From: Agromyces soli
GTDB lineage: Bacteria > Actinomycetota > Actinomycetes > Actinomycetales > Microbacteriaceae
Reading direction: 5' to 3'
Length of the DNA stretch: 64,000 nt
Assembly: GCF_022811605.1 (NCBI RefSeq)
Contig: NZ_CP094533.1
Location: 3,286,001 to 3,350,000 of the forward strand
The translations under genes were made by a program, and so were the position numbers. The notes beneath the pieces are model-generated. The model made no database searches. It saw nothing but the letters and a program-made list of their open reading frames with translations, and was not told the DNA's origin. This document shows, piece by piece, positions 9,119 to 20,432 of the stretch. Position 1 is the stretch's first letter; each line of letters opens with the position of its first letter.

Positions 9119-9804
9119 GCACCGAGACCGAGGGCAGCAAACCGGCCGCACGTGCGCGCCGCCGCAAGAGCCTCAGCGCGAAGCAGATCTCGATCCTCGA
9201 GGTCATCCAGCGCTCCGTTGCGACGCGGGGCTATCCGCCGAGCATGCGCGAGATCGGCGACGCCGTGGGCCTGTCCTCGCTGTCGAGCGTCACGCACCAG
9301 CTGAACCAGCTCGAGCTGGCCGGCTACCTGCGCCGCGACCCGAACCGTCCCCGCGCGCTCGAGGTGCTGATCGAGCTCCCAGGCAGCGACGAGCGCCAGC
9401 CGAGCGAGGGCGAGCCGATCCCCGTCGGCGACGCGGCGATGGTGCCGCTCGTCGGCCGCATCGCCGCCGGCATCCCGATCACCGCCGAGCAGCAGATCGA
9501 CGAGGTCTTCCCCCTCCCCCGCCAGCTCGTGGGCAAGGGCGAGCTGTTCATGCTGAAAGTGGTCGGCGATTCCATGGTCGACGCGGCCATCTGCGACGGC
9601 GACTGGGTCGTCGTGCGATCGCAGCGCACCGCGGAGAACGGCGAGATCGTCGCGGCCATGCTCGACGAGGAGGCGACCGTGAAGGTCTTCCGGCAGCGCG
9701 ACGGCCACACCTGGCTGCTCCCCCGCAACAGCGCCTTCGAGCCCATCCTGGGCGACGACGCCGAGGTGCTCGGCAAGGTCGTCGCGGTGCTCCGCGCGGT
9801 CTGA
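9115..9804 (+). CDS. lexA: LexA repressor, SOS regulator
   Basis: 229 residues from GTG 9115, the usual length for actinobacterial LexA. N-terminal winged helix about 20-85 ([23 protein letters not shown]). Self-cleavage site A118-G119 in GRIAAGIP, with the Ser-Lys dyad S153 (GDSMVDA) and K190 (TVKVF). RecA-stimulated autocleavage relieves repression of SOS genes; recA lies about 13 kb away in the same window. An in-frame ATG at 8971 would add 48 atypical residues and precedes the predicted promoter, so it was rejected. The purine-rich GAGGGG lies nine bases before the GTG. Confidence 0.96.
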   Translation: MSTETEGSKPAARARRRKSLSAKQISILEVIQRSVATRGYPPSMREIGDAVGLSSLSSVTHQLNQLELAGYLRRDPNRPRALEVLIELPGSDERQPSEGEPIPVGDAAMVPLVGRIAAGIPITAEQQIDEVFPLPRQLVGKGELFMLKVVGDSMVDAAICDGDWVVVRSQRTAENGEIVAAMLDEEATVKVFRQRDGHTWLLPRNSAFEPILGDDAEVLGKVVAVLRAV

Positions 9805-9819
9805 CGCCGCCAGACGCCA

Positions 9820-9856
9820 GGAACGGCCCGGGATGCCTCGCATCCCGGGCCGTTCC
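9820..9856. terminator. Bidirectional terminator between lexA and metE
   Basis: Perfect 17-bp stem: 9820-9836 (GGAACGGCCCGGGATGC) pairs with 9840-9856 across a 3-base loop, located between the convergent lexA and metE ends. Confidence 0.8.
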
Positions 9857-9885
9857 GCGTCCGCAGCCGCGGCGGGTCACGCCGC

Positions 9886-12219
9886 TCAGGCGCGGGCGAG
9901 CGACTCCCGCACCGAACGCGCCGCGCCGACGAGGTGGGCGAGCGAGGCGACGGTCTCGGCGTAGCCGCGCGTCTTCAGCCCGCAGTCCGGGTTCACCCAG
10001 AGCCGCGAGGCCGGCACCTCCGCGACCGCGCGCTCCAACAGCTCGCGCACCTCGTCCTCGCCGGGCACCCGGGGCGAGTGGATGTCGTACACGCCCGGAC
10101 CCACCCCGTGGTCGAAGCCGCTGCGGCCGAGGTCCTCGACCACCTCCATGCGGCTGCGCGCGGCCTCGATGCTCGTGACGTCGGCATCCAGCCCCCGGAT
10201 GGCGTCGATGACGACGCCGAACTCGGAGTAGCAGAGGTGCGTGTGCACCTGCGTCGCCGGTGCGGCCCCGCCCGTCGCGAGCCGGAACGCGCCGACCGAC
10301 CAGTCGAGGTACGCGGGCTGGTCCGCACGGCGGAGCGGCAGCAGCTCACGGAGCGCGGGCTCGTCGACCTGGATGATCCGGATGCCGGCGGCCTCCAGGT
10401 CCGCGATCTCGTCGCGGAGGGCGAGGCCCACCTGACGCGCGGTGTCGCCGAGCGGCTGATCGTCGCGCACGAACGACCAGGCCAGGATCGTCACCGGCCC
10501 CGTCAGCATCCCCTTCAGGTGCCGCTCGGTGAGCGACTGGGCGTAGGCCGACCAGCCCACGGTCATCGGCGCGGGGCGGGAGACGTCGCCCCAGAGGATC
10601 GACGGACGCGTGCAGCGCGAACCGTAGGACTGCACCCAGCCGTGCTCGGTCACCGCGAAGCCGTCGAGCAGCTCGGCGAAGTACTGCACCATGTCGTTGC
10701 GCTCCGGCTCGCCGTGCACGAGCACGTCGAGGCCGAGCTCCTCCTGCAGCCGCACGACCCGCTCGATCTCCTGCTCGATGAGCGCGCGGTAGCCGGCCTC
10801 GTCGAGCTCGCCGCCCGCGAGCGCGGCCCGCGCCCGACGGAGCTCGCCCGTCTGCGGGAAGGAGCCGATCGTCGTCGTCGGCAGCTCGGGCAGCCCGAGG
10901 TCGAGCTGGGCCTCGACGCGCGCGTCGTAGGCGACGCGCGCGAAGTCCGCGTCCGAGAGGGCGGCGAGCCGCTCGCGGACCGCCGGCACCCGCACCCCGG
11001 GCGCGCCGGCGCGGTCGACGAGGGCGGCCGAGGCATCCGCGAGCTCCGACTCGATCGTGCGCCGGCCGTCCGCGAGCCCGCGCGCGAGCGTCGCGACCTG
11101 GGCGACCTTCTGGTCGGCGAAGGCGAGCCAGCTGGCGAGCCGCGGGTCGAGCCGCTGCTCGTCCGCGAGGTCGTGCGGCACGTGCTGGAGCGAGGTGGAG
11201 GTCGCGATCGCGAGCGACCCGGCGAGCCCGTCGAGCGCCGCGGCGCGATCGAAGGCCGCCGCGAGGTCGCCCCGCCAGATGTTCCGCCCGTCGACGACGC
11301 CCGCGACGAGCGTCTTGCCCGCCAGGCCGGCGCGGGTGGTGTCGTCGAGTCCGCTCGGGAGCTCGCCGCGCACGAGGTCGAGGCCGATCGCCTCGACGGG
11401 CGCCGCCGCGAGCACGTCCAGCCCCTCGCCGATGCCGCCGTACGGGGTGGCGATGAAGAGGGCCGGGCGCCGCGCGGCGGTCCCGAGCACGGCATAGGCT
11501 CGCGCCGCCGCCTCGCGGAGGCGGGCCGGGCTCTCGTCGAGGCTCTCGCTCGCGAGGGCCGGCTCGTCGAGCTGCACCCACGCGGCGCCCGCCTCGGCGA
11601 GACGTGCCAGAAGCTCGGCGTACACGGGGAGCAGCCGCTCCAGCGCGTCGAGCGGTCGGAAGCCCTCAGGCGCCTCCGCGGCCGGTTTCGCGAGCGCGAG
11701 GAGCGTCACCGGTCCGACGAGCACCGGGCGGGTCAGCACGCCCTCCCCGAGCGCCTCCGCGAAGCGCGTCACGAGCCGCTCAGGATGGGCGCCGAACGCC
11801 GTCTCCGGGCCGATCTCGGGCACGAGGTAGTGGTAGTTCGTGTCGAACCACTTCGTCATCTCGAGCGGCGGCTGCCCCGCCTCGCCGCGGGCGAGCGCGA
11901 ACTCGCCGTCGACGTCGACGGAGCCGTCGGCCGTGCGGAGGTGCGCGAAGCGCTCGGGCACCGCGCCGACCGCGAGGGCGGTGTCGAGCACCTGATCGTA
12001 CGCGGCGAAGGAGTCGGGGAGGGCCGAGTCGTCGCGGCCGAGCCCGAGCTCGATGAGCCGGGCGCGGGTCGCCGACCGCAGCTCGGCGGTCCGCCGCTCG
12101 AGCTCGGCGCGGTCGATGCGTCCGGCCCAGTAGGCCTCCACGGCGCGCTTCAGCTCGCGGCGGCGGCCGATCCGCGGGTAGCCGAGGATCGTGCCCGCGG
12201 GGAAGGCGGGTGCGGTCAT
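9886..12219 (-). CDS. metE: Cobalamin-independent methionine synthase
   Basis: 5-methyltetrahydropteroyltriglutamate-homocysteine methyltransferase, 777 residues, full length. The N-terminal barrel begins with the typical [13 protein letters not shown] motif. The C-terminal catalytic barrel carries the zinc ligands in HTHLCYSEF and [10 protein letters not shown]. It transfers the methyl group made by MetF directly to homocysteine without B12. metF lies 106 bp upstream in the same direction. No cobalamin or SAM riboswitch could be recognised before metE or metF, although B12 control of metE is common elsewhere in Actinobacteria. Confidence 0.97.
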   Translation of the reverse strand: MTAPAFPAGTILGYPRIGRRRELKRAVEAYWAGRIDRAELERRTAELRSATRARLIELGLGRDDSALPDSFAAYDQVLDTALAVGAVPERFAHLRTADGSVDVDGEFALARGEAGQPPLEMTKWFDTNYHYLVPEIGPETAFGAHPERLVTRFAEALGEGVLTRPVLVGPVTLLALAKPAAEAPEGFRPLDALERLLPVYAELLARLAEAGAAWVQLDEPALASESLDESPARLREAAARAYAVLGTAARRPALFIATPYGGIGEGLDVLAAAPVEAIGLDLVRGELPSGLDDTTRAGLAGKTLVAGVVDGRNIWRGDLAAAFDRAAALDGLAGSLAIATSTSLQHVPHDLADEQRLDPRLASWLAFADQKVAQVATLARGLADGRRTIESELADASAALVDRAGAPGVRVPAVRERLAALSDADFARVAYDARVEAQLDLGLPELPTTTIGSFPQTGELRRARAALAGGELDEAGYRALIEQEIERVVRLQEELGLDVLVHGEPERNDMVQYFAELLDGFAVTEHGWVQSYGSRCTRPSILWGDVSRPAPMTVGWSAYAQSLTERHLKGMLTGPVTILAWSFVRDDQPLGDTARQVGLALRDEIADLEAAGIRIIQVDEPALRELLPLRRADQPAYLDWSVGAFRLATGGAAPATQVHTHLCYSEFGVVIDAIRGLDADVTSIEAARSRMEVVEDLGRSGFDHGVGPGVYDIHSPRVPGEDEVRELLERAVAEVPASRLWVNPDCGLKTRGYAETVASLAHLVGAARSVRESLARA

Positions 12220-12325
12220 GTGCTGGGTCCTTTCGTCGTGCTGCGGGGTCGACGAGGCACCGCGGGATCGCGGGTCGCCGGGGAGACCCGGGGCGGGATG
12301 CCTCGGGCCGGGTCTTCGTTCGGGC

Positions 12326-13279
12326 TCAGCCGTGCGTCGTGGCCGAGTGGATGCCGATCCGTTCGAGCACCGAGCGCACCGTCTCGTGCCGGTTGTAGGT
12401 GTAGAGGTGGAGGCCGGGCGCCCCGCCGGCGAGCACCGCGGCCGCGAGCGCCGCCGCGTGCGCCTCGCCGATCTCCGCGCGGCCCGCGGCGTCCGGTTCG
12501 ATCTCGAGCGCGATCGCGAGCTCCGCGGGCGGTTCGACGCCCGTCAGCTCGGTGAGCCGGGCGAGGCGGGCCGGCGTCGTCACGGGCATGAGGCCGGGCA
12601 GGATCGGGATCGAGACCCCGGCCGCGCGCGCCCGCTCCACGAAGCCGAGGTAGTCCTCGGCGTGCCAGAACAGCTGGGTGATCGCGAGCGTCGCCCCGGC
12701 GACCTCCTTGGCGAGGAGGGCGTCGACGTCCTGGGCGAGGCCGCGCGAGCGCGGATGCCCCGTCGGGAAGGCGGCGACGGCGACGCGCTCGGGGCGCGGG
12801 CGGGCGCGGATCCGCCGGGCGCCGGGGGCGCCGGGCACTCCGGCCTGGCCGAAGGGCTCGCGCTCCTCCTGCACCCGGTGGATGAGCTGCACGAGTTCGG
12901 CGGCCGAGCCCAGGTCGCCGAGACCGGCGTCCGCGTCGCCGTCCTCCGGGGGGTCGCCGCGGAGCGCGAGGAAGCTCGTGATCCCCGCGTCGAGGAACTC
13001 CCGCACGATGCGGTTCGCCTCGGCGTGGGAGGAACCGACGCAGGTGAGGTGCGCCATCGGCTCGACGTGCGTCTGCTCGAGGATGTATCGGAGCACCGTG
13101 AGGGAGCGTCCGCGCGAGGAACCGCCGGCGCCGAACGTCACGGAGATGAACGCGGGGTCGACCTCGGCCAGCCGATCGATCGTGCGCCCGAGCGCGATCG
13201 CCGCGGCGTCGCTGCGCGGCGGGTACAGCTCGAAGGAGATCGGCGGACGGCCGGGACAGTCGCCTGCGGCTCCGGTCAT
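12326..13279 (-). CDS. metF: 5,10-methylenetetrahydrofolate reductase
   Basis: 317-residue TIM-barrel flavoprotein that reduces methylene-THF to methyl-THF for MetE. Family segments are [10 protein letters not shown] near the N-terminus, [28 protein letters not shown] and [11 protein letters not shown]. The start is the ATG at 13279, with GAGGAG five bases upstream; an upstream in-frame ATG at 13402 would add 41 arginine-rich residues that are not part of the family. A roughly 30-residue Arg/Pro-rich insertion ([12 protein letters not shown]) sits in mid-protein. Confidence 0.93.
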   Translation of the reverse strand: MTGAAGDCPGRPPISFELYPPRSDAAAIALGRTIDRLAEVDPAFISVTFGAGGSSRGRSLTVLRYILEQTHVEPMAHLTCVGSSHAEANRIVREFLDAGITSFLALRGDPPEDGDADAGLGDLGSAAELVQLIHRVQEEREPFGQAGVPGAPGARRIRARPRPERVAVAAFPTGHPRSRGLAQDVDALLAKEVAGATLAITQLFWHAEDYLGFVERARAAGVSIPILPGLMPVTTPARLARLTELTGVEPPAELAIALEIEPDAAGRAEIGEAHAAALAAAVLAGGAPGLHLYTYNRHETVRSVLERIGIHSATTHG

Positions 13280-13477
13280 GCTGGCTCCTCGACGGGATGC
13301 CGCATGGGCGGTGGCACGGCTTGCCGCGGCCACCGCCGCCGTGCGGCGGGTGGGTCTCGCGGGCGGGTGCCGGGCTCGGCGGTCGCTCCTGGCGGCGGGC
13401 ATCCGGCCCGTCGCCGACGATCATGAGCGACGATACGCCGACGGCGCCGGGCGCGCAGGAGTATGACCGAGGATGAC

Positions 13478-13512
13478 GCCGCGGGACGCCGGATGACCCG
13501 GCCTCCCGCGGC
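13478..13512 (-). terminator. Terminator after hflX
   Basis: Nested hairpin downstream of the hflX stop: GCCGCGGGA (13478-13486) pairs with TCCCGCGGC (13504-13512), enclosing a GCCGG/CCGGC inner stem. Confidence 0.6.
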
Positions 13513-13526
13513 GGTGCGGCTCGGTT

Positions 13527-15053
13527 CTAGGCCGCGACCGGCGCCCGGAACTCGGCGAGCTGGCCCGCGAGTTCGGGCGAGACGAGCGCGCGCACCCGGG
13601 TGCCCTCCTCGACGTAGTCGAGCTCGAGCACGCGGGAGGTCTCGTGCAGCGCGGAGACGATGTCGCCGCGTTCGTAGGGCACGAGCAGCTCGACCTCGAC
13701 GGCCGGGTCGGGCAGCATGCGCCCGATCGCCTCGAGCACGGCCTCGACGCCCTCGCCGGTGCGCGCGGACACGAACACGGCATCGGGCTCAAGGCCCTGC
13801 AGCACGAGGCGGTCCTCGGCGGTGACGAGATCGGCCTTGTTGAACACGACGAGCTCGGGCACGTCGCGTGCGCCGACCTCGCCGATGACGTCGCGCACGG
13901 TGGCGATCTGCCCGGCCGGGTCGGGGTGCGCTGCGTCGACGACGTGCACGATGAGGTCGGCGTCGCCGACCTCCTCGAGCGTCGAGCGGAACGCCTCGAC
14001 GAGCTGGTGCGGCAGGTTGCGCACGAAGCCGACCGTGTCGGCGATCGTGTACACGCGGCCGTCGGCCGTCGTGTTGCGCCGCACGGTCGCGTCGAGCGTC
14101 GCGAAGAGCGCGTTCTCCACGAGCACGCCCGCGCCGGTGATGCGGTTCAAGAGGCTCGACTTGCCGGCGTTCGTGTAGCCCGCGATCGCAACGGACGGCA
14201 CCGCGTTGCGCTTGCGGTTGGCCCGCTTCGCCTCGCGGGCCGGCTTCATGCCGACGATCTGCTTGCGGAGCTTCGCCATGCGGGAGTGGATGCGCCGCCG
14301 GTCGAGTTCGAGCTTCGTCTCACCGGGGCCGCGGCTGCCCATGCCGGCGCCGGCGCCGCCGACCTGGCCACCGGCCTGGCGCGACATCGACTCGCCCCAG
14401 CCGCGGAGCCGGGGAAGCAGGTACTCGAGCTGCGCGAGCTCGACCTGGGCCTTGCCCTCCCGGCTCTTCGCGTGCTGGCTGAAGATGTCGAGGATGACGG
14501 CCGTGCGGTCGATCACCTTGACCTTCACCGCGTCCTCCAGCGCGCGGCGCTGGCTCGGTGCGAGCTCGGTGTCGGCGATGACGGTGTCGGCGCCGAGGGA
14601 GGCGACGATGTGGCGCAGCTCCTCGACCTTGCCGCGGCCGAGGTAGGTGGCGGGGTCGGGGTGCGGGCGGCGCTGCAGTACGCCGTCGAGCACCCGGGCT
14701 CCCGCGGTCTCGGCGAGGGCGGAGAGTTCGCGCAGCGAGGTCTCCGCGTCGTCGAGCGAGCCCTGCGAGTAGACGCCGATGAGCACGACGTTCTCGAGTC
14801 GGAGCTGGCGGTACTCGACCTCGGTGACGTCTTCGAGCTCGGTCGATAGCCCGCTCACGCGGCGGAGCGCTGCACGCTCCTCGCGGTCGAGCTGTTCGCC
14901 GTCGCTGGACTGCCACGGCGAGGCATCCGCGCCGTCCTTCTGGATGGCTGCGGCGGCCTCGGCACCGAACCGGGCGATGCCGGCGCGCGTGTCGGCCGAG
15001 CGCAGCACGCGCTCGACGGCGTCGTCGGGGTGCTGTTCTGGGGCTTCGTTCAT
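13527..15053 (-). CDS. hflX: HflX ribosome-associated GTPase
   Basis: 508 residues. The N-terminal HflX domain occupies about 85-270, including the glycine-rich QAGGQVGGAGAG loop and GPGETKLELDRR. The GTPase domain follows, with G1 GYTNAGKS at 292-299, DTVGF as G3 and FNKADLV as G4. HflX proteins split stalled or heat-damaged 70S ribosomes; in mycobacteria the role is linked to hypoxia and macrolide response. Start ATG 15053. The promoter is divergent from the methyltransferase gene, with 42 bp between the two starts. An acidic/Ala-rich extension of about 80 residues precedes the HflX domain. Confidence 0.95.
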   Translation of the reverse strand: MNEAPEQHPDDAVERVLRSADTRAGIARFGAEAAAAIQKDGADASPWQSSDGEQLDREERAALRRVSGLSTELEDVTEVEYRQLRLENVVLIGVYSQGSLDDAETSLRELSALAETAGARVLDGVLQRRPHPDPATYLGRGKVEELRHIVASLGADTVIADTELAPSQRRALEDAVKVKVIDRTAVILDIFSQHAKSREGKAQVELAQLEYLLPRLRGWGESMSRQAGGQVGGAGAGMGSRGPGETKLELDRRRIHSRMAKLRKQIVGMKPAREAKRANRKRNAVPSVAIAGYTNAGKSSLLNRITGAGVLVENALFATLDATVRRNTTADGRVYTIADTVGFVRNLPHQLVEAFRSTLEEVGDADLIVHVVDAAHPDPAGQIATVRDVIGEVGARDVPELVVFNKADLVTAEDRLVLQGLEPDAVFVSARTGEGVEAVLEAIGRMLPDPAVEVELLVPYERGDIVSALHETSRVLELDYVEEGTRVRALVSPELAGQLAEFRAPVAA

Positions 15054-15095
15054 CGTGTCCAGCCTACTTCTCCCTCGTGCGATAGGTTCCCCTGT

Positions 15096-15710
15096 ATGTC
15101 TCAGGAGCACTACTTCTCGTCCAAGCCCGCGTCGGAGGACGCGCTGCGCACCGTCCGGGTGCGCCTGGCGGGGCGTGAACTCGAGCTGCTCACCGCCGCC
15201 GGGGTGTTCAGCCCCGAGCACGTCGACCACGGCACCCGTGTGCTGCTCGACCACGCCCCCGAGCCGCCCGCCGACGGGCAGCTGCTCGACCTCGGCTGCG
15301 GTTGGGGGCCGATGGCGCTGACGCTCGCGCTGCGCTCCCCCGATGCGACGGTCTGGGCCGTCGACGTGAACGAACGGGCACTCGACCTCGTGCGACGCAA
15401 CGCCGCGCGGCTCGGGCTCACGAATGTCAACGCCGTGCTGCCCGAGGATGTTCCCGGCGACCTGGCGTTCCGCGCGATCTGGTCCAACCCGCCGATCCGC
15501 ATCGGCAAGCCGCAGCTGCACGAACTGCTCACGACGTGGCTGCCCCGCCTCGAGGCCGACCGCTCGGCCTGGCTCGTCGTGCAGAAGAATCTCGGCGCCG
15601 ACTCGCTGCAGCGCTGGCTCGGCGAGACGCTGCCGAGCGGCACGGCGGTCGAGCGGCACGCCACCGACAAGGGCTTCCGCCTCATCGAGGTGCGCTCGCC
15701 CGACGCGTGA
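15096..15710 (+). CDS. RsmC-like class I SAM-dependent methyltransferase
   Basis: 204 residues with the MTS (methyltransferase small) fold: FSSKPAS at the N-terminus, motif I LDLGCGWGP near 66-74, motif II VWAVDVNERAL, and the N-P-P-I catalytic motif (SNPPIRIGK). The NPPI motif is typical of RsmC/RlmG enzymes that methylate guanine N2 in rRNA, so an rRNA target is likely though the exact base is not known. Start ATG 15096; TAGGTT at 15083-15088 lies seven bases before it, so the message looks leaderless. Confidence 0.85.
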   Translation: MSQEHYFSSKPASEDALRTVRVRLAGRELELLTAAGVFSPEHVDHGTRVLLDHAPEPPADGQLLDLGCGWGPMALTLALRSPDATVWAVDVNERALDLVRRNAARLGLTNVNAVLPEDVPGDLAFRAIWSNPPIRIGKPQLHELLTTWLPRLEADRSAWLVVQKNLGADSLQRWLGETLPSGTAVERHATDKGFRLIEVRSPDA

Positions 15711-15753
15711 CGCGTACGCGGCGCGCGCCGCGCTCGGCGCACGGCGCTCGCGA

Positions 15754-17013
15754 TCAGTCCGCCGCGCCCGTGCGCGCCGCACGGATCGCCGCCGTGCTCG
15801 TGAGCACGAGGAATCCGCTCGTCGCGACCAGCACCGCGAGCAGCGGCGCGGTCCACGCGCCGGTCGACTCGTGCAGGGCGCCGAGCACGGGCGGCGCGGT
15901 CGCGGCGAGCAGGTAGCCGCCGGCCTGCACGAGCGCGGACATCTGCGTCGTCTCCCGGTCGGTGCGCGTGAACCGCACGACCGAGGCGATGATGACGACG
16001 AAGCCGCCGCCCTGCGCGACGCCGCCGGTGACGGTCCAGAGCAGGTACGCGTCCGGCGCGAGCAGCAGCCCGAGCGGCAGGCTCATCCAGAGCACGCCGA
16101 CGATCGCGGGCTGCAGCCAGACGGGGCGCGCGCGGCCGAGGAACGGCACGCCGAGCGCGCCCACGACGGCGGCCAGCTGGAACAGCGAGGAGACGTTGCC
16201 CGCGGCGATCGCGTCGAGGCCGTGCTCGTCGCCGTACAGGCTCGGCAGCCAGGCGCTCAGGCCGTAGTACGAGAACGACTGCGTGGCGAAGGCCGCGGCG
16301 AGCAGCCAGGTCATGCTGTTGCGCCACGCGGATCGCTCCCCCGGGATCACGCCGGTCGGTCCGGTGACCGCCTGCATCGAGCCGGTGACCGCGAGCGCCT
16401 CCGCCGCCCTCGCCTCCCGGCTCTCCGCGACCGTGCGGCGCAGGTGCACGCCCCACACCGCGAGCGCGACGAGGATGAGCACGCCCCAGACGGCGGTGGC
16501 CCACTGCCAGCCGATCTGCTCGGCGAGCGGCGCGGTGGCGGCGATGGTGAGCATCGAGCCGACGTTCATCATGGCCGAGTACACGCCGGTGACGAGCTGC
16601 GCCCGCGCCGGTGGCACGTCGCGCCGGATGACGACTGGCACGACGACGTTGCCGATCGCGATGGCGATGCCGATCACGATGGTGCCGACGAAGGCGGCCG
16701 TCGTCGTACCGCCGGACCGGATGATCGTGCCGATCAACGTGCCGATGAGCGCGATCGCGACGGCGCGCTCGGCACCGGTCAGCCGGATCGTCCAGGCGGC
16801 GACGGGCGTGCCGAGCGCGAAGCAGAGCACCGGCAGGCTGGTCAGCAGCCCCGCGGTGGTCGGCGTGATGCCGAGGCTCTGCTCGATATCCCCGATGACC
16901 GGCGAGATCGTGACGAGCGGCCCGCGGAAGTTCAGCGCGACGAGCGAAATGCCGACGAGCAGCAGCCAGGGGAAGGCGGAGCGCGCGGACTCTCGGCGGT
17001 CGGCCCCGCTCAT
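15754..17013 (-). CDS. MFS transporter, CynX/NimT-like family
   Basis: 419-residue major facilitator protein with about 12 hydrophobic segments, starting [18 protein letters not shown]. The N-terminal [13 protein letters not shown] segment is characteristic of CynX/NimT-type permeases (cyanate, 2-nitroimidazole and similar organic anions). The substrate here cannot be assigned. Its ATG overlaps the dapF stop (ATGA), so it is co-translated with dapF, but no functional link to lysine or peptidoglycan synthesis is evident. Confidence 0.88.
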   Translation of the reverse strand: MSGADRRESARSAFPWLLLVGISLVALNFRGPLVTISPVIGDIEQSLGITPTTAGLLTSLPVLCFALGTPVAAWTIRLTGAERAVAIALIGTLIGTIIRSGGTTTAAFVGTIVIGIAIAIGNVVVPVVIRRDVPPARAQLVTGVYSAMMNVGSMLTIAATAPLAEQIGWQWATAVWGVLILVALAVWGVHLRRTVAESREARAAEALAVTGSMQAVTGPTGVIPGERSAWRNSMTWLLAAAFATQSFSYYGLSAWLPSLYGDEHGLDAIAAGNVSSLFQLAAVVGALGVPFLGRARPVWLQPAIVGVLWMSLPLGLLLAPDAYLLWTVTGGVAQGGGFVVIIASVVRFTRTDRETTQMSALVQAGGYLLAATAPPVLGALHESTGAWTAPLLAVLVATSGFLVLTSTAAIRAARTGAAD

Positions 17014-17891
17014 GCGAGCGCGAGCACGCCGTCGTAGACGAGCTCGGCCGGGCCGGAGAGCGAGACGTGCTCGCCGTCGGGGGCGTTCACCATGCGGACG
17101 CCGAGCACCCCGCCGGGCACCTGGACGCGCCAGGCGTCAGGCGCGCCCGCGCCCGCCCAGTGCCGCACGGCGAGCGCCGAGGCGACCGCGCCCGTGCCGC
17201 AGGACAGAGTCTCGCCCGAGCCGCGCTCGTGCACGCGCATGCGGATGCGGCCGACGCCGTCCTCGACGAGCGGGTCGGCCGGCACCACGAACTCGACGTT
17301 CGCACCGGCCTCGGGCTCCGGGTCGAGCACGGGCAGGTAGCCGAGGTCGAGGCCCTCGAGCTCGGCCTCGTCGGCGAGGGCGACGACGACGTGCGGGTTG
17401 CCGACGTCGATGCCGAGGCCGGGCCGCGCGACGGGCAGGTTCTTCGCGCGCACGAGCGGCTCGCCGCCGGCGAGCCGCCACACGCCGAGGTCGGCCTGGT
17501 AGCCGCTGCCGGCCCGGCGCACGTGCCGCACGCCGGCGCGGGTGCCGATGACGAGCTCGCCGCCGTCGGGCAGCTCGGCGAGGCCCTGGTCGAGCAGGTA
17601 CGCGGCGTAGACGCGGATGCCGTTGCCGCACATCTCCGAGACGGAGCCGTCGGCGTTCCAGTAGTCCATGAACCAGACGGCCGCGGCGTCCTCGGCGAGG
17701 GCATCGGCCCCGGCCGCGAGGTTGCTGCTGCGGACCGCGCGGATGACGCCGTCGGCGCCGACGCCGAAGCGCCGGTCGCAGACCGCGCGGATCTGTTCGG
17801 GGGTCAGTTCGAGGTCGCCCTCGGGATCCGCGAAGAGCACGAAATCGTTGCCGGTGCCCTGCCCCTTGGTGAACCTGAGATCGAACGACAT
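17010..17891 (-). CDS. dapF: Diaminopimelate epimerase
   Basis: 293 residues. Interconverts LL- and meso-diaminopimelate for lysine and, where DAP is used, peptidoglycan. The catalytic cysteine pair is C88 (SEMCGNGIR) and C231 (LSCGTGA). The N-terminus [13 protein letters not shown] is diagnostic. Start ATG 17891; a longer in-frame extension to 18257 lies inside miaA and was rejected. It is separated from the miaA stop by 5 bp. dapA and dapB are elsewhere in the window. Confidence 0.96.
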   Translation of the reverse strand: MSFDLRFTKGQGTGNDFVLFADPEGDLELTPEQIRAVCDRRFGVGADGVIRAVRSSNLAAGADALAEDAAAVWFMDYWNADGSVSEMCGNGIRVYAAYLLDQGLAELPDGGELVIGTRAGVRHVRRAGSGYQADLGVWRLAGGEPLVRAKNLPVARPGLGIDVGNPHVVVALADEAELEGLDLGYLPVLDPEPEAGANVEFVVPADPLVEDGVGRIRMRVHERGSGETLSCGTGAVASALAVRHWAGAGAPDAWRVQVPGGVLGVRMVNAPDGEHVSLSGPAELVYDGVLALA

Positions 17892-17896
17892 GCGCT

Positions 17897-18817
17897 TCAG
17901 TCTAGGGCGGCGAGCCGGTCGAGCTCCGCGGCGCGGGCGTCGTCGTCGAGGGGGTCGAGCACGACCGCTTCGCGGTACCGCTTGAACCAGCCCACCTGGC
18001 GTCTCGCGTACACCCGGGTGAGCTGCTGGGTCTCGACGATCGCCTCGGCCCGCGGCATCCGGCCCTGCAGCTCGGCCAGGGCCTGCGCGTAGCCGATCGC
18101 CTTGCGCGCGGTCACCCCGCGCTCCAGTCCCAGCGGCAGGAGACCCGCCACCTCGTCGACGAGCCCGTCGCGCCACATCTGCTCGACCCGCTCGTCGAGC
18201 CGAGCGACGAGCGCGGCCCGGTCGCTGCGGAGGTGCACGATGCGGTGCGGGCGCCACGGCACCGGCTCCTCGGGAAGGCGCGCCGCCTTGGGTTCGCCGG
18301 TCACCTCGATGACCTCGAGCGCTCGCACGATGCGCCGGCCGTTCTGCGCGTCGACGCCTGCGGCGGTCTCGGCGTCGATCTCGCGCAGTCGCGCGTGCAG
18401 GAGTCCAGGCCCCCGCTCGGAGAGCTCGGCCTCGAGTCGCGCGCGCACCGCCGGGTCGGTGCCGGGGAAGCGGAAGTCGTGGATGACGCTCGAGACGTAC
18501 AGGCCGGAGCCGCCGACGAGCACCGCGACACCCCCGTCGGCGGTGATCCGCTCGACGGCGGCGCGCGCATCGCGCTGGTACGCGGCGACGGAGGCCTCCG
18601 CGGTCACCTCGAGCACGTCGAGGAGGTGGTGCGGGATGCCTCGGCGCGCCGCGACGGGCAGCTTCGCCGTGCCGATGTCCATGCCGCGGTAGAGCTGCAT
18701 GGCGTCGGCGTTCACGATCTCGGCCTGCCGGCCGGTGCGCGCGACCGCCTCGGCGAGGTCGAGCGCGAAGTCCGACTTGCCGGTGCCGGTGGCACCGACG
18801 ACCGCGACGAGGGTCAC
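17897..18817 (-). CDS. miaA: tRNA dimethylallyltransferase
   Basis: 306 residues. Adds the isopentenyl group to A37 of tRNAs reading UNN codons, the substrate for MiaB next to it. P-loop GATGTGKS at 8-15, [17 protein letters not shown] near 38-54 and GGSGLYV follow the family. The start is GTG 18817, preceded closely by the miaB stop TGA (18819-18821). There is no independent ribosome binding site beyond GAGG, so it is probably coupled to miaB. Confidence 0.96.
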   Translation of the reverse strand: MTLVAVVGATGTGKSDFALDLAEAVARTGRQAEIVNADAMQLYRGMDIGTAKLPVAARRGIPHHLLDVLEVTAEASVAAYQRDARAAVERITADGGVAVLVGGSGLYVSSVIHDFRFPGTDPAVRARLEAELSERGPGLLHARLREIDAETAAGVDAQNGRRIVRALEVIEVTGEPKAARLPEEPVPWRPHRIVHLRSDRAALVARLDERVEQMWRDGLVDEVAGLLPLGLERGVTARKAIGYAQALAELQGRMPRAEAIVETQQLTRVYARRQVGWFKRYREAVVLDPLDDDARAAELDRLAALD

Positions 18818-18818
18818 C

Positions 18819-20420
18819 TCAGCGCTGACCGTCGGTGGGATCGTAGATCGGCATGGTGCCGACGCCCGGCGAGACGAGCGGCTCGCGCGCCACGCGGACC
18901 GACGGCAGTCCGAGCGAGACCGGACCTGGCGCTCCGGCGGCGCCGCCGTCGGCCGGCACGCCGCAGCTCTCGGCCTGCGCGCGGTCCCAGGCGTCGCCGG
19001 CGCGGGTGCGACGGACCGCGAGCGGCGCCCCGTCGGGCGAGTCGGCGATGAGGTGGAACGGCGCCGCCTGCGAGATGACGACGGTGACGACGTCGCCCGG
19101 CCGCGGGATCTCGGAGCCCTCCGGCACCTCGAAGTGCACGAGCCGGCTGTCTTCGGCACGGCCCGAGAGCCGATGCGTCTCGGCGTCCTTCTTGCCCTCG
19201 CCGGTCGCGACGAGCACCTCGGCGGTGCGGCCGATGAGTCGCTGGTTCTCTTCCCAGGAGATGCGCTCCTGGAGGGCGATGAGCCGCTCGTAGCGCTCCT
19301 GCACGACCTCCTTCGGCACCTGCTCCTCCATCGTGGCGGCGGGGGTGCCCGGGCGGATGGAGTACTGGAAGGTGAAGGCGGAGGCGAAGCGGGCGGCTTC
19401 GACGACGCGAAGGGTCTCCTGGAAGTCCTCCTCGGTCTCGCCCGGGAAGCCGACGATGATGTCGGTGGAGATCGCCGCGTTCGGGATCTTGGCGCGCACC
19501 CGGTCGAGGATGCCGAGGAAGCGTTCGGAGCGGTAGGAGCGCCGCATGGCCTTGAGGATGCGGTCGGAGCCCGACTGCAACGGCATGTGCAGCTGCGGCA
19601 TGACGTTCGGTGTCTCGGCCATGGCGTCGATGACGTCGTCGGTGAAGGCGGCGGGATGCGGGCTCGTGAAGCGGATGCGCTCGAGCCCGTCGATCTTGCC
19701 TGCGGCGCGGAGGAGCTTGCCGAACGCCTGCCGGTCGCCGAACTCGACGCCGTAGGAGTTGACGTTCTGCCCGAGCAGCGTGACCTCGATGGCGCCGTCG
19801 TCGACGAGCGCCTGCACCTCGGCGAGGATCTCGCCCGGCCGGCGATCCTTCTCCTTGCCGCGGAGCGCGGGCACGATGCAGAAGGTGCAGGTGTTGTTGC
19901 AGCCGACCGAGATGGACACCCAGCCGCTGTAGGTCGAGTCGCGCTTCGTCGGCAGCGTCGAGGGGAAGACCTCGAGCGCGTCGAGGATCTCGAGCTGCGC
20001 CTCGTCGTTGTGACGGGCCCGTTCGAGCAGGCTCGGCAGGGCGCCCATGTTGTGCGTGCCGAAGACGACGTCGACCCACGGCGCCTTCTCGAGGATGACG
20101 TTCTTGTCCTTCTGCGCGAGGCAGCCGCCCACGGCGATCTGCATGCCCTCGTGGCGGCGCTTCACGCCGGCGAGGTGCCCGAGGTTGCCGTAGAGCTTGT
20201 TGTCGGCGTTCTCTCGCACCGCGCAGGTGTTGATGACGACCACGTCGGCCTCGGCGCCGTTGGCGGGGACGTAGCCGGCGGCCTCGAGAGAGCCCGACAG
20301 CCGCTCGGAGTCGTGCACGTTCATCTGACAGCCGAAGGTGCGCACCTCGTAGGTGCGCGGGGCGGACTCTGCCTGGGCGGGGACGGCCTCGCCCGGCGAG
20401 ACCTCGTGAAGCGTGCTCAT
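18819..20420 (-). CDS. miaB: tRNA-2-methylthio-N6-dimethylallyladenosine synthase
   Basis: Radical SAM methylthiotransferase of 533 residues that completes ms2i6A37. N-terminal MTTase domain with C31, C66 and C100 for one Fe-S cluster; radical SAM cluster C174-x3-C178-x2-C181 (CNNTCTFC); C-terminal TRAM domain around 400-475. The C-terminal 60 residues after TRAM are polar and poorly conserved. It follows recX with 12 bp between them and precedes miaA. Confidence 0.96.
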   Translation of the reverse strand: MSTLHEVSPGEAVPAQAESAPRTYEVRTFGCQMNVHDSERLSGSLEAAGYVPANGAEADVVVINTCAVRENADNKLYGNLGHLAGVKRRHEGMQIAVGGCLAQKDKNVILEKAPWVDVVFGTHNMGALPSLLERARHNDEAQLEILDALEVFPSTLPTKRDSTYSGWVSISVGCNNTCTFCIVPALRGKEKDRRPGEILAEVQALVDDGAIEVTLLGQNVNSYGVEFGDRQAFGKLLRAAGKIDGLERIRFTSPHPAAFTDDVIDAMAETPNVMPQLHMPLQSGSDRILKAMRRSYRSERFLGILDRVRAKIPNAAISTDIIVGFPGETEEDFQETLRVVEAARFASAFTFQYSIRPGTPAATMEEQVPKEVVQERYERLIALQERISWEENQRLIGRTAEVLVATGEGKKDAETHRLSGRAEDSRLVHFEVPEGSEIPRPGDVVTVVISQAAPFHLIADSPDGAPLAVRRTRAGDAWDRAQAESCGVPADGGAAGAPGPVSLGLPSVRVAREPLVSPGVGTMPIYDPTDGQR

Positions 20421-20432
20421 GATCGCACCAGT

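Noticed and set aside
13280-13477. Possible SAM or cobalamin riboswitch before metF/metE
   Set aside because: No conserved riboswitch core could be recognised in the metF leader or in the metF-metE gap (12220-12325); only ordinary GC-rich sequence is visible.
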